From Paramicrobacterium agarici (GTDB taxonomy: Bacteria; Actinomycetota; Actinomycetes; Actinomycetales; Microbacteriaceae): a stretch of DNA of 64,000 nucleotides. The stretch lies in contig NZ_PDJE01000001.1 in the NCBI RefSeq assembly GCF_002563955.1, positions 2,170,001 through 2,234,000 on the forward strand. Direction: 5' to 3'. A program made the translations under genes and the position numbers. The notes under the pieces are model-generated. The model was given only the letters and a program-made list of their open reading frames with translations, was not told the DNA's origin and searched no databases. Positions 18,934 to 27,846 of the stretch are shown piece by piece (the stretch's first letter is position 1; each line of letters begins with the position of its first letter).

Positions 18934-19590
18934 ATGCGCCGGTCCAATTTCGAAGACCAGCCAACGGACTACGCGGCCGTCGGAGCGACACAGGCCGCCG
19001 ACCTGCTGCAGTACCCGCCCGACGGGTACGCGCCGTATGAAGATTCCATCAAGATCGGAAGCGGCGACGAACGGTTCGCCGCGGCATCCGCTTCTGTGCT
19101 CTCGTGGGAGGTTCTTCGGCTCGCGGGCATCACTGTCTCGGACATTGAACGCGGATCGGGCGATGCCTATCAGGCTGTTCGCTTTGCGGAGGACGGCACG
19201 CCGCTGGGACGCGGCACCGAACGCACCGAAGACCGGTTCGCGTCCGATGGCACGCCGTACATCACGTCGGGTACGACCGCAGTGCTCTCTGGGCGCGTCG
19301 GCTCGTATTCCGTGCGGGGACACGTGCGCGTCGTGTACGTCGTTGAAGATCCGCGCCGTGTTGCGTTCGCCTTCGGTACCGTCAGCGGGCACTCGATCAG
19401 CGGTGAGGAGTCGTTCGCCATCGAGCACCGAGACGATGACAGCGTGTGGTTCACCGTGCGAGCATTCGTCAGGCCCGTCGGGGTGTTCTACAAGGTCTTT
19501 CCCTTCTTGCTTCTGCGCCGCCGGAAGCGACTTTCCTCGCAGTACTTGAGGGCGCTTTCGCCGGCCTGGGCGAGCGACGTGCGCGAGTAG
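18934..19590 (+). CDS. DUF1990 family protein
   Basis: A 218-residue protein of unknown function resembling DUF1990 (PF09348), a START/SRPBCC-like fold also found in plants. Characteristic stretches are P-P-D-G-Y-A-P-Y near residue 27 and F-A-F-G-T-V-S-G-H-S-I-S-G-E-E-S-F near 146-162. The C-terminus is basic and mildly hydrophobic (F-L-L-L-R-R-R-K-R). The ATG at 18934 lies 4 bases after the lepA stop. It abuts hemW, so lepA, this gene and hemW probably form one transcript. No function is proposed. Confidence 0.8.
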   Translation: MRRSNFEDQPTDYAAVGATQAADLLQYPPDGYAPYEDSIKIGSGDERFAAASASVLSWEVLRLAGITVSDIERGSGDAYQAVRFAEDGTPLGRGTERTEDRFASDGTPYITSGTTAVLSGRVGSYSVRGHVRVVYVVEDPRRVAFAFGTVSGHSISGEESFAIEHRDDDSVWFTVRAFVRPVGVFYKVFPFLLLRRRKRLSSQYLRALSPAWASDVRE

Positions 19591-20817
19591 ATGGTGCCGT
19601 CAGAACTGCCTCTCGGAGCTCTCGCGCCGTCCGACGGCAGACTCCCGCTCTCAGCCGCCGTAGGGTCGGACGCGCGGGACCTGGGCATGTACGTGCACGT
19701 TCCGTTCTGCCGTGTGCGTTGCGGGTACTGCGATTTCAATACGTACACGGCCACAGAGCTCCGTGGCGCCCGCCAGGTCGACTACGCGGATGAGGCGCTT
19801 GATGAAGTGCGTCTGGCAGGACGCGTGCTCGCCGATCTCGGCGCGGCTCCGAGGACTCTCTCCACGGTGTTCTTCGGTGGTGGAACGCCGACGCTTCTCC
19901 CGGCGCGGGACCTGGGGCGGATGCTGTCGGGAATCCGCGAAGAGTTCGGGCTCGCCGCTGAGGCAGAGGTTACGACGGAAGCGAACCCAGACAGCGTCGA
20001 CGAGCGCTACCTCGAAGAACTGGCGGCTGCTGGCTTCACGAGGGTTTCGTTCGGCATGCAATCGGCCGTTCCTCACGTTCTCGCAACGCTGGAGCGCACG
20101 CACGATCCGGCGCGGATCCCTGATGTGGTGGCAGCTGCGCGCAATGTCGGACTCGATGTGAGTCTCGATCTCATCTACGGGACGCCGGGGGAGAGCCTTG
20201 ACGATTGGAAGCGCTCGCTCGAGCACGCGATTCAGCAGCGCCCAGACCATCTCTCCGCCTATGCGTTGATCGTCGAGGACGGCACGAAGCTCGCGAGGCA
20301 GATTCGGCGAGGCGAGGTTGGAAGCCCCGACGACGATCTCGAGGCCGACATGTACGAGCTTGCCAACGACATGCTGGCTGAGGGCGGCTTTGGCTGGTAC
20401 GAAGTCAGTAACTGGTCAACGTCACGCGAGCATCGGTCGCGGCACAATCTTTCCTACTGGACCGGACAGGACTGGTGGGGAATCGGGCCTGGTGCACACA
20501 GTCACGTCGGCGGTGTTCGCTGGTGGAACGTCAAGCACCCGGCGGCGTATGCCAGCCGTCTTGCTCAATCAGAATCGCCGGCTGCAGGTCGCGAGGTTCT
20601 CGACGACGAGACCCGCCGCATGGAGCGCATACTCCTCGAAACGCGCATCAGGAACGGGCTGCCGATCGATGTGCTCAGCCCGACGTCGCGACACGTTGTC
20701 GCCGAACTCATCGCCGACGAACTCGTGAACGCAGAAGCCGCCCTTCGCGGCCGCGTTGTGCTGACCGTGAGAGGGCGGCTCCTGGCTGACGCCGTCGTTC
20801 GGCGTCTCACTGATTGA
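19591..20817 (+). CDS. hemW: HemW-like radical SAM haem chaperone
   Basis: A 408-residue radical SAM protein with the cluster motif C-x3-C-x2-C at C40, C44 and C47 (F-C-R-V-R-C-G-Y-C-D-F). G-G-G-T-P-T follows near residue 95 and the HemW C-terminal domain ends the protein. It was long annotated as oxygen-independent coproporphyrinogen oxidase; HemW members instead bind haem and are thought to deliver it to respiratory proteins. HemW proteins lack the extra N-terminal Cys of HemN, as here. The ATG directly follows the upstream stop codon. It is convergent with the DUF4870 gene with a 1-base gap. Confidence 0.92.
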   Translation: MVPSELPLGALAPSDGRLPLSAAVGSDARDLGMYVHVPFCRVRCGYCDFNTYTATELRGARQVDYADEALDEVRLAGRVLADLGAAPRTLSTVFFGGGTPTLLPARDLGRMLSGIREEFGLAAEAEVTTEANPDSVDERYLEELAAAGFTRVSFGMQSAVPHVLATLERTHDPARIPDVVAAARNVGLDVSLDLIYGTPGESLDDWKRSLEHAIQQRPDHLSAYALIVEDGTKLARQIRRGEVGSPDDDLEADMYELANDMLAEGGFGWYEVSNWSTSREHRSRHNLSYWTGQDWWGIGPGAHSHVGGVRWWNVKHPAAYASRLAQSESPAAGREVLDDETRRMERILLETRIRNGLPIDVLSPTSRHVVAELIADELVNAEAALRGRVVLTVRGRLLADAVVRRLTD

Positions 20818-20818
20818 G

Positions 20819-21508
20819 TTACTTGATGAAGCGGAAGTTGACCGGGTAACGGTACGGCTGACCGCCCTTGACCTTGACTCCGCCGATGATCGAGAAGATC
20901 AGGTTGAGGATGTACGGGAGCCAGCTCAGCAGGGAGAACAGAGCTGAGATTCCGCCGATCGCGGCGAAGCTGCCTCCGGCGATCATCGACGTCACCACGA
21001 TGCCGCTGAGGATGCCGATGATAATTCCCCAGGCGATCGACACGATCAGGAACGTGATCTGCCAGTTGAGCGCTTCCTTGGCCTCTTGTCGAACGAACGG
21101 TCCACGATCCTTGAACACGAGGTAGATGATGAGCGATGGCAGGATCGCAAGCACGCCGCCGAAGTGCGACCACATTGCCCACATCTTGTCGTCCTGCGGC
21201 GTCAGTGGCTGCGCGCCCGGTGCCTGAGCATATTGGGGCTGCCCGTAGGGCTGCTGGCCCTGGTGAGGCGGCTGCTGCCCGTACTGCGGTGGCTGCTGCC
21301 CGTAGGGCTGCTGACCCTGCTGGGGTGGCTGCTGCCCATACTGGGGCGGCTGCTGCTGCCCGTACTGCGGCTGTTGCGGCTGACCATACTGCGGCGGTTG
21401 TGGCTGCTGCCCGTACTCGGGCTGCTGGGGTGGTGTCTGTGATGGCTGGCCGTGCGTGTTGGGCTGCTGATTCGGATCAGCAGGTTGCGGTGCATTCGGG
21501 TCAGTCAT
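20819..21508 (-). CDS. DUF4870 membrane protein with Pro/Gln/Gly/Tyr-rich N-terminus
   Basis: A 229-residue protein with a low-complexity N-terminal half (about residues 10-115) of repeated P-Q-Y-G-Q-Q and Q-P-Y-G-Q units, then a DUF4870 membrane domain. That domain has several hydrophobic segments, including M-W-A-M-W-S-H-F-G-G-V-L-A and I-T-F-L-I-V-S-I-A-W-G. Similar Pro/Gln-tailed membrane proteins are common in actinobacteria. The cytoplasmic tail may be disordered and mediate protein-protein contacts. The start is the ATG at 21508; the longer frame upstream runs into the hrcA promoter region. Function unknown. Confidence 0.85.
   Translation of the reverse strand: MTDPNAPQPADPNQQPNTHGQPSQTPPQQPEYGQQPQPPQYGQPQQPQYGQQQPPQYGQQPPQQGQQPYGQQPPQYGQQPPHQGQQPYGQPQYAQAPGAQPLTPQDDKMWAMWSHFGGVLAILPSLIIYLVFKDRGPFVRQEAKEALNWQITFLIVSIAWGIIIGILSGIVVTSMIAGGSFAAIGGISALFSLLSWLPYILNLIFSIIGGVKVKGGQPYRYPVNFRFIK
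21215..21440 (-). repeat. Degenerate tandem coding repeat (PQYGQQ/QPYGQ units)
   Basis: The sequence consists of imperfect 15-24 base units built around the plus-strand word CTGCTGCCCGTA, encoding the Pro/Gln/Tyr/Gly-rich tail. Copies vary, so slippage is possible but not demonstrated. Confidence 0.6.
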
Positions 21509-21641
21509 TGCTTCGCCTTTCGCTTGTGAAGTTCGCTTGCCGGCGAACGCTCGTGTCACGTCCTTTGCAGAACTTAGGAGTAAACCTACAGACACCGCGT
21601 CATGCCTGCAATTGTCCGCGCCGCTTTCACACGGACTAAGA

Positions 21642-21668
21642 TTGGCACTCAGGGAGAACGAGTGCCAG
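21642..21668. promoter_or_regulatory. CIRCE element (HrcA operator)
   Basis: TTGGCACTC, nine bases, GAGTGCCAG matches the CIRCE consensus TTAGCACTC-N9-GAGTGCTAA at most positions; the two arms pair at eight of nine positions. It ends 16 bases before the hrcA start and includes or abuts the ribosome binding site region, as expected for HrcA autoregulation. Confidence 0.9.
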
Positions 21669-21684
21669 AGAGGAGGCAAAACCG

Positions 21685-22710
21685 GTGGTTTCCGAACGCA
21701 GTCTCGACGTGTTGCGGGCAATCGTCACGGACTTTGTCTCCTCGAGGGAACCCGTCGGCTCGAAGAGCATCGTGGATCGCCACCAGTTCGGCGTCTCCGC
21801 GGCTACCATTCGCAACGACATGGCGCAGCTTGAAGAAGAGGAGCTGATCGTTGCTCCTCACACATCATCAGGGCGCATCCCGACAGACAAGGGCTATCGC
21901 CTTTTCGTCGACCAGCTCACAGACAAGCGACCGTTGTCTCCGGCCCAACGGCGCGCGATCGAGATGTTTCTGGAGCCGTCGGCCGATCTCGATGATGTTC
22001 TGCGTCGAACGGTGCGGCTGCTCTCACAGCTGACCAATCAGGTAGCGCTCGTGCAGTACCCATCGTTCGCGCGAGCGTCGGTGCGCCATGTGGAGCTGGT
22101 CAGTGTGAGCGAGTCGACGCTGCTCGTGGTTGTCATCGTCGACAACGGGCGCGTCGATCAGCGGCTCGTGGAGTCGCGCCGCACGCTCGACGATGACGAG
22201 ATAAACCGCATTAAGGTCGAGATCAACGACATCGTCTCGGCTCAGACCGTCAATACGGCCGCAACCCGCTTGATGCAGCAGGGTGAGGACGATGCCTCTG
22301 CTGACGACGGGGAACTCGCTGACGCGGTTCGGAGTGTCGTTCTCGAAGTTCTTGGTCACTATCGTGAGGATCGACTCGTGATGGCGGGGGCCGCGAACCT
22401 CGCGCGCACCGAGGCCGACTTCTCGGGAAGCATCTTTCCCGTGCTCGAAGCCCTCGAGCAGCAGGTCGTACTCTTACGGCTCTTCGGCGAGATGCAGGCT
22501 GATCAGCTCGGCGTATCGGCGAGCATCGGGCGGGAGAACGCGCCGTTCGGACTTGACGAGACCAGCATCGTCACGAGCGGTTATCGTTCCTCTGCTGGCG
22601 AAATCGCCCGTCTCGGAGTTCTTGGACCCACGAGAATGGACTACGCGGGAAACATCACGGCTGTGCGAGCCGTCGCCCGCTACCTGACTCGGCTTCTCGA
22701 GGTCGAGTGA
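21685..22710 (+). CDS. hrcA: Heat-inducible transcription repressor HrcA
   Basis: A 341-residue repressor of class I heat-shock genes, active when GroEL keeps it folded. The N-terminal winged helix (V-S-S-R-E-P-V-G-S-K and V-S-A-A-T-I-R-N-D-M at about 18-45) is followed by the GAF-like core and a C-terminal dimerisation part. The GTG at 21685 is preceded by GAGAGGAGG. A CIRCE element immediately upstream shows autoregulation. dnaJ follows after 84 bases. Confidence 0.96.
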   Translation: MVSERSLDVLRAIVTDFVSSREPVGSKSIVDRHQFGVSAATIRNDMAQLEEEELIVAPHTSSGRIPTDKGYRLFVDQLTDKRPLSPAQRRAIEMFLEPSADLDDVLRRTVRLLSQLTNQVALVQYPSFARASVRHVELVSVSESTLLVVVIVDNGRVDQRLVESRRTLDDDEINRIKVEINDIVSAQTVNTAATRLMQQGEDDASADDGELADAVRSVVLEVLGHYREDRLVMAGAANLARTEADFSGSIFPVLEALEQQVVLLRLFGEMQADQLGVSASIGRENAPFGLDETSIVTSGYRSSAGEIARLGVLGPTRMDYAGNITAVRAVARYLTRLLEVE

Positions 22711-22794
22711 CACGACCCGCATGCGCGACTTCGCGCACAGAATTGCACACCTGCCGGACGAGCCCGCCCGGCACACGACGAGGAAAGGCCACGA

Positions 22795-23895
22795 GTGGCT
22801 GACCACTACGAAACACTGGGCGTCTCGCGCGACGCCTCGGCCGAGGACATCAAGAAGGCGTATCGGAAGCTCGCGCGTCAGCTGCATCCCGACGTCAACC
22901 CGAGTCCTGAGGCAGCGGAGACCTTCAAGAACGTCACCCACGCATACGATGTGCTCAGCGATGCCCAGCAGCGGGCCGAGTATGACGCTGGGGGCAGGAA
23001 CCCCTTCGGCGGCGCAGGAGGCTTCGGCGGATTCGGGGATATCTTCGACACGTTCTTCGGCGGAGGAGGCGGCGGGCGAGGCCCCCGCTCTCGGCAGGAG
23101 CGAGGAGAAGATGCTCTTCTGCGTATTGAGGTCGATCTTGTGGACGTCATGTTCGGTACCACAAAGCAGGTCGAGGTCGATACCGCGGTGCTCTGCGAGA
23201 CGTGTGAGGGATCCTGCTGTCAGCCGGGAACCTCTCCTGTGACGTGCGACATCTGCCATGGGACCGGTCAAGTGCAACGCACGGTTCGCTCCCTGCTCGG
23301 CAACGTCGTCACAGCGAGTCCGTGTGGTTCGTGCCGCGGATACGGCACCATCATCCCGAACCCGTGCGTGACCTGCCAGGGACAGGGTCGCGTGCGAGCC
23401 CGCCGTACCGTCTCGGTCGACATTCCCTCGGGCGTCGATACGGGACTGCGTCTGCAGATGCCGGGCAGCGGAGAAGTCGGGCAGGGAGGCGGTCCCTCCG
23501 GAGACCTGTATCTTGAGATCAAAGTGCGGCACGACGACGTCTTCAGCCGCAACGGCGATGACGTGCTCTGCACGCTTGAAGTATCGATGGCCGACGCGAT
23601 TCTCGGAACAACAAGCACGATCAAGGCGCTCGACGGTGACGTGGATCTCGAGATCCGGCCTGGTGTGCAGAGCGGCGACGTTCTCGTGATCAAGAGCCGC
23701 GGCATCACAGGCCTGCGCAGCACGACCAGGGGTGACCTTCGCGTCGGAGTGCAGGTCGTCACGCCGCAGAAGCTCGATCACAAGGAGCGGGACCTGATCC
23801 GTTCGTTCGCTGAAAGGCGCCGAGAGCCGAACCCCAAACTCGCGCATTTCCAGCAAGGACTTTTCGCCAAGCTGCGTGACCGTTTTGTGAGCTGA
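22795..23895 (+). CDS. dnaJ: Chaperone DnaJ (DnaJ2 type)
   Basis: A 366-residue type I J-protein: J domain with HPD at residues 31-33, Gly/Phe-rich linker at about 65-100, and a zinc-finger region from about 134 with four Cys pairs (CETC, CDIC, CGSC, CVTC), then the C-terminal substrate-binding domain. The first zinc motif continues EGSCC rather than the usual G-x-G, a feature I recall from actinobacterial DnaJ2 proteins. It stimulates the ATPase of DnaK. GTG start with AGGAAAGG upstream. It lies in an operon with hrcA, so it is likely under CIRCE control. Confidence 0.95.
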   Translation: MADHYETLGVSRDASAEDIKKAYRKLARQLHPDVNPSPEAAETFKNVTHAYDVLSDAQQRAEYDAGGRNPFGGAGGFGGFGDIFDTFFGGGGGGRGPRSRQERGEDALLRIEVDLVDVMFGTTKQVEVDTAVLCETCEGSCCQPGTSPVTCDICHGTGQVQRTVRSLLGNVVTASPCGSCRGYGTIIPNPCVTCQGQGRVRARRTVSVDIPSGVDTGLRLQMPGSGEVGQGGGPSGDLYLEIKVRHDDVFSRNGDDVLCTLEVSMADAILGTTSTIKALDGDVDLEIRPGVQSGDVLVIKSRGITGLRSTTRGDLRVGVQVVTPQKLDHKERDLIRSFAERRREPNPKLAHFQQGLFAKLRDRFVS

Positions 23896-23896
23896 T

Positions 23897-24625
23897 GTGA
23901 GCAGCGTCTTTATCGATGAGGCGCTCGTCGACGCCACGCGCGGCGGGCTCCTGACGCTGACGGGCGCCGAGGCCAAGCACGCTGTCACCGTGACGAGAGT
24001 GCGCGTCGGCGAGCGGGTCCTGGTTGGCAACGGTCAGGGTCTTCTGGTGCGCTGCGTGGTCGAGACCGTGCAGACAGGCGAGGTGATCTTGAACGTCGAA
24101 GACGTCGCCACCGTCGACCAGCGTCACCCGCAGATCACGCTCGCGCAGGCTCTCGCGAAAGGAGACCGTGATGAGCGCGCTGTTCAGATGAGCACAGAGC
24201 TGGGGGTGACGTCGATCATCCCGTGGCAGGCGCGCCGCAGCGTTTCGCGGTGGGACTCTGCGAAGGCGTCGAAGGGAGTACAGCGCTGGCAGACGATCGC
24301 TCGCGAAGCGACGAAGCAATCGCTGCGAGCGCACATTCCGCAGGTGCGGCCCCTTGAGAGCCCGGTCACGCTGGCAGCCTATGCAGCAACTCAGCGGATG
24401 CTCGTGCTCGACCCCGAGGCAACAACGCCGCTCAGCAGCATCCGTCTCGATGATCGCCCGCTGCTTCTCGTGGTAGGACCGGAAGGCGGAATCGACGGGG
24501 CGGAGATGCGCCGTTTCGCGGATGCTGGAGCCGAACGCGTTCGCCTTGGTGCGAACGTTCTACGGACCTCGTCGGCCGGGCCAGCCGCCCTCGCCGTACT
24601 CAACGTCATATCGGGGCACTGGTAG
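23897..24625 (+). CDS. rsmE: 16S rRNA (uracil1498-N3)-methyltransferase
   Basis: A 242-residue SPOUT-class methyltransferase that methylates U1498 of 16S rRNA. Family signatures are H-A-V-T-V-T-R-V-R-V-G-E near residue 32, A-L-A-K-G-D-R-D-E near 81, and the knot motif V-G-P-E-G-G-I-D near 194-201 followed by R-L-G-A-N-V-L-R-T-S-S-A-G. It starts one base after the dnaJ stop, so it is the third gene of the heat-shock operon. Confidence 0.95.
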   Translation: MSSVFIDEALVDATRGGLLTLTGAEAKHAVTVTRVRVGERVLVGNGQGLLVRCVVETVQTGEVILNVEDVATVDQRHPQITLAQALAKGDRDERAVQMSTELGVTSIIPWQARRSVSRWDSAKASKGVQRWQTIAREATKQSLRAHIPQVRPLESPVTLAAYAATQRMLVLDPEATTPLSSIRLDDRPLLLVVGPEGGIDGAEMRRFADAGAERVRLGANVLRTSSAGPAALAVLNVISGHW

Positions 24626-24648
24626 GTCGCGCGTGCGCCCCGGTTCCG

Positions 24649-24654
24649 TAGGAT
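24649..24654 (+). promoter_or_regulatory. Putative -10 box, leaderless start of the HIT gene
   Basis: TAGGAT is 6 bases before the ATG at 24661. Confidence 0.5.
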
Positions 24655-24660
24655 AGAAGC

Positions 24661-25017
24661 ATGACTAAGTCGACACCGAGCGTCTTCAGCCGCATCATCG
24701 CACGTGAGATTCCGGCGACGATCGTGGCCGAGAACGACAAGCTGATCGCGTTCGAGGACATCAAACCACAGGCGAACGTTCACATTCTCGTCGTGCCTAA
24801 GACAGACCAGTACTCGACGGTCAGCGAACTCGCTGCTGGTGATCCTCAGCTTCTCGCCGAGCTCATCGCCATGACGCAGCAGATCGCCGATGAGCGCTCC
24901 GAGGGGCAGTATCGGCTGATCTTCAACAGCGGAGCCGAAGCGGGGCAGACAGTTTTCCACGTGCATGCGCACGTGATCGCCGGAGACCTCGGAGAGGGGA
25001 CCCTTGTCGGACGCTGA
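24661..25017 (+). CDS. HIT family nucleotide-binding protein (HinT-like)
   Basis: A 118-residue histidine-triad protein with the active-site H-V-H-A-H-V at about residues 100-105. HinT-like members hydrolyse nucleoside phosphoramidates and nucleoside 5'-monophosphate conjugates. The N-terminal I-I-A-R-E-I-P-A-T-I-V-A-E-N is typical. It begins a dense operon; its end overlaps phoH by 14 bases. A TAGGAT box directly upstream suggests a leaderless transcript starting this operon. Confidence 0.93.
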   Translation: MTKSTPSVFSRIIAREIPATIVAENDKLIAFEDIKPQANVHILVVPKTDQYSTVSELAAGDPQLLAELIAMTQQIADERSEGQYRLIFNSGAEAGQTVFHVHAHVIAGDLGEGTLVGR

Positions 25018-26092
25018 CCAACCTGAACGCACGCCGGAAACAACAGCTTCGCTGCACGTCGACGGCATCGCGATGGTGCACTTGCTCGGCCCCCAGGACC
25101 GTCTCTTGACACGGATCGAGCACGAGCATCCTGATGTCAGCGTGCACGTGCGCGGAAACGTCATCACTCTCACGGGTCCTGACGCTTCCGTGGCGTCGAC
25201 TCGCGAACTGATCGAGCAGCTCCTCGTGCTCGTGCGCAACGGCCAAGATCTCGCTCAGTCCGATGTGACGACATCGTCCCGGCTAATCGATGCGGGCACG
25301 CACACGCCCTCGGACATTCTCGGTCAGACCATCCTGTCTTCTCGAGGCAAGACGATCCGGCCGAAGACGGCGGGGCAGAAATCGTATGTCGACGCCATCG
25401 ATGAGAACACGATCGTCTTCGGAATCGGACCCGCTGGGACAGGCAAAACGTACCTGGCGATGGCCAAGGCCGTGCAGGCGCTGCAGCGCAAGGAAGTCAC
25501 GCGGATTATTCTCTCGCGCCCTGCCATCGAAGCAGGCGAGAGACTCGGATTTCTGCCGGGAACGCTGACCGACAAGATCGATCCGTACCTGCGTCCGCTT
25601 TACGACGCGCTGAACGAGATGATGGACCCGGAACTCGTTCCGAAACTTCTCGCGGCTGGCACGATCGAGGTCGCCCCGCTCGCATACATGCGCGGTCGCA
25701 CACTCAATGACTCTTTCGTGGTCCTCGATGAGGCCCAGAACACGACGCCAGAGCAGATGAAGATGTTTCTCACGCGCCTCGGCTTCAACTCGAAGATGGT
25801 CGTCACGGGCGACATCACGCAGGTGGACCTCCCCGGAGCGTCCTCCGGACTCCGGCTGGTGACCCGCGTGCTGAAGAACATCGATGACATCGAGTTCTGC
25901 CGTCTGACAAGTGACGACGTCGTGCGCCACACGCTCGTCGGTCAGATCGTCGACGCCTACAGCGAGTACGACCAACGGCAGCAGGCGGAACGCTACGAAC
26001 GTGATCAGGCTCGCGAGTTCGCGAACCGCGCCGAGCGCCGGGGGCGCCAACCGCGTGATCATCAACGTAAACCCGGAGGCTTCAGCTCGTGA
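25004..26092 (+). CDS. PhoH-like ATPase
   Basis: A 362-residue PhoH-family ATPase with Walker A GPAGTGKT at about residues 142-149, V-V-L-D-E-A-Q-N-T-T as Walker B near 240-249, and an N-terminal nucleic-acid-binding KH-like region. Close association with ybeY and era is conserved widely and points to an RNA-related role. The start is the TTG at 25004 with GGAGAGGGG just upstream; it overlaps the HIT gene. The stop overlaps the ybeY start. Confidence 0.93.
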   Translation: MSDADQPERTPETTASLHVDGIAMVHLLGPQDRLLTRIEHEHPDVSVHVRGNVITLTGPDASVASTRELIEQLLVLVRNGQDLAQSDVTTSSRLIDAGTHTPSDILGQTILSSRGKTIRPKTAGQKSYVDAIDENTIVFGIGPAGTGKTYLAMAKAVQALQRKEVTRIILSRPAIEAGERLGFLPGTLTDKIDPYLRPLYDALNEMMDPELVPKLLAAGTIEVAPLAYMRGRTLNDSFVVLDEAQNTTPEQMKMFLTRLGFNSKMVVTGDITQVDLPGASSGLRLVTRVLKNIDDIEFCRLTSDDVVRHTLVGQIVDAYSEYDQRQQAERYERDQAREFANRAERRGRQPRDHQRKPGGFSS

Positions 26093-26553
26093 GCATTGAG
26101 ATCAACAATGAATCCGCCGTCGCTGTCGATGAAGGAGCACTGCTTCGTCTGGCGAACCATGCCCTCGGTGTCATGCACGTGAGTTCAGAGGCAGAGCTGA
26201 ACATCGTGATGGTCGACGAGGGTGCGATGGAGCAGCTGCACGTTCAATGGATGGACGAACCGGGCCCGACGGATGTCTTGAGCTTCCCGATGGATGAGCT
26301 CAAGCCGGGGACAGAGGAGAACCCCGCACCTCCCGGCCTACTCGGTGACATCGTTCTCTGCCCGCAGGTTGCGGAGTTGCAAGCTGAGACCGCTGGACAT
26401 TCAACGCTCGATGAACTGCTCCTGCTGACAACACACGGAATTCTGCATCTTCTTGGCTTCGACCACGCCGAGCCTGATGAGGAGCGTGAGATGTTCGGTA
26501 TCCAGCGCGACATTCTGCTGTCGTTCGCCACGATCGAACGGCACGGCGCGTAA
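26089..26553 (+). CDS. ybeY: Endoribonuclease YbeY
   Basis: A 154-residue single-strand endoribonuclease involved in 16S rRNA 3'-end maturation and ribosome quality control. The zinc-binding H-x3-H-x5-H motif reads HGILHLLGFDH at about 115-125, and P-T-D-V-L-S-F-P near 61-68 is the other family signature. It overlaps phoH by 4 bases and abuts the CNNM gene. Confidence 0.95.
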   Translation: MSIEINNESAVAVDEGALLRLANHALGVMHVSSEAELNIVMVDEGAMEQLHVQWMDEPGPTDVLSFPMDELKPGTEENPAPPGLLGDIVLCPQVAELQAETAGHSTLDELLLLTTHGILHLLGFDHAEPDEEREMFGIQRDILLSFATIERHGA

Positions 26554-27846
26554 GTGCTTCTTATCGTCTTTGTCTGCGGGGCGCTTGCGCTCATCGCATT
26601 CGCAGGTCTCATGACGGCGGCTGACGCCGCCATTGGTGTCAAGTCGCGCAACGACATTCAGGAACTCGCTCAGCAGAGCCGCGACTCACGATCGCTGAAT
26701 GCCATCGCCACCGACCCCGGTGCGCACATGAACTCCATAAACTTCATGCGTATCTTCGCTGAGACGACCGCGGCGGTGCTCGTGACGCTGGTCTTCGCTC
26801 AGCTGTTCACCCAGCTGTGGATCGCGCTTCTGCTCTCGGCATTCATCATGACCCTCGTCTCGTTCGTACTCGTTGGCGCGAGCCCGCGCAGCTTCGGGCG
26901 CAACCACGCAGACGCGATCCTCCGGATCACAGGGCCGTTGATCCACTTCGTCCGAGTGCTTCTGGGCCCGATCGCGCACGCGCTGATGGCGATCGGCAAC
27001 CGCGTCACGCCAGGTGTGCCGCGGGAGATCTCCTTCTCGTCAGAAGAACAGCTTCTCAGCATGGTCGACGAAGCTACCGAGATGAGTGTTCTCGAAGAAG
27101 ACGATCGCGAGCTGATTCACTCGATCTTCGAGTTCAATGACACCTTTGTTCGCGAAGTCATGATTCCTCGTACCGACATGGTGAGCATCGACCATGACAC
27201 GACGGTGATGGCCGCTCTCGGTGTGTTTCTGAGTACGGGGATCTCACGGGCGCCCGTCGTTTCTGACGATGTCGATGAGGTGCTTGGCGTTCTGTACCTC
27301 AAGGATCTTGCACGTGTCGTGTATGAGGGCGATTCAGCGGCGCAGCAGAGCGACGCGCTCGGCCTCGTGCGTCCTGCCATGTTCGTCCCCGAGTCGAAAA
27401 AAGTCGACGATCTGCTGCAGCAGATGCAGGGTGAGTCAAATCATCTGGCCATGGTCGTCGATGAGTACGGCGGAATCGCCGGACTGGTGACACTCGAGGA
27501 CCTTATCGAAGAGCTCATTGGCGACATCGCCGACGAATACGATCGAGAGCTGCAAGACGTCGAAAAGCTCTCGACCTCCCGGTACCGTGTCAGCTCGCGA
27601 CTCTCCATCGACGAACTCGGCGACCTCTTCGACATGGAGCTCGAGGACGACGACGTCGACTCCGTCGGCGGGCTTCTCGCCAAGGCGCTTGACCGTCTCC
27701 CGGTCCCGGGTGACACGGTCACCGCGCACGGGCTCACGATGACCGCGGAACGCACAACGGGCAGACAGGGCGAGATCAGCACGATTATCGTCGAGCGGGA
27801 GCCGGATACCCGCGCGGAATCTCCAGCGGATGAGGAGTGGCAATGA
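26554..27846 (+). CDS. CNNM/CorC family membrane protein (DUF21, CBS pair, CorC_HlyC)
   Basis: A 430-residue protein with an N-terminal DUF21 membrane domain (about 1-140), a CBS domain pair (about 190-320, V-M-I-P-R-T-D-M at the start) and a C-terminal transporter-associated CorC_HlyC domain (about 335-415). CNNM/CorC proteins bind Mg-ATP through the CBS pair and take part in magnesium export; older annotations call them haemolysin-like. The GTG follows the ybeY stop with no gap, and the stop overlaps the era start as ATGA. Confidence 0.92.
   Translation: MLLIVFVCGALALIAFAGLMTAADAAIGVKSRNDIQELAQQSRDSRSLNAIATDPGAHMNSINFMRIFAETTAAVLVTLVFAQLFTQLWIALLLSAFIMTLVSFVLVGASPRSFGRNHADAILRITGPLIHFVRVLLGPIAHALMAIGNRVTPGVPREISFSSEEQLLSMVDEATEMSVLEEDDRELIHSIFEFNDTFVREVMIPRTDMVSIDHDTTVMAALGVFLSTGISRAPVVSDDVDEVLGVLYLKDLARVVYEGDSAAQQSDALGLVRPAMFVPESKKVDDLLQQMQGESNHLAMVVDEYGGIAGLVTLEDLIEELIGDIADEYDRELQDVEKLSTSRYRVSSRLSIDELGDLFDMELEDDDVDSVGGLLAKALDRLPVPGDTVTAHGLTMTAERTTGRQGEISTIIVEREPDTRAESPADEEWQ

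Noticed and set aside
21215..21440. CTGCTGCCCGTA-rich stretch as a CRISPR array or non-coding satellite
   Set aside because: The units are in frame, degenerate and code for a Pro/Gln/Tyr tail; there are no conserved repeats with unique spacers.
23193..23240. Damaged zinc motif in DnaJ (EGSCC instead of G-x-G)
   Set aside because: I recall the same departure in actinobacterial DnaJ2 proteins and all four Cys pairs are intact.
22474..24030. Minus-strand 518-codon frame opposite dnaJ and rsmE
   Set aside because: Long antisense frames are common in GC-rich DNA; it has no recognisable domain and lies opposite well-supported genes.
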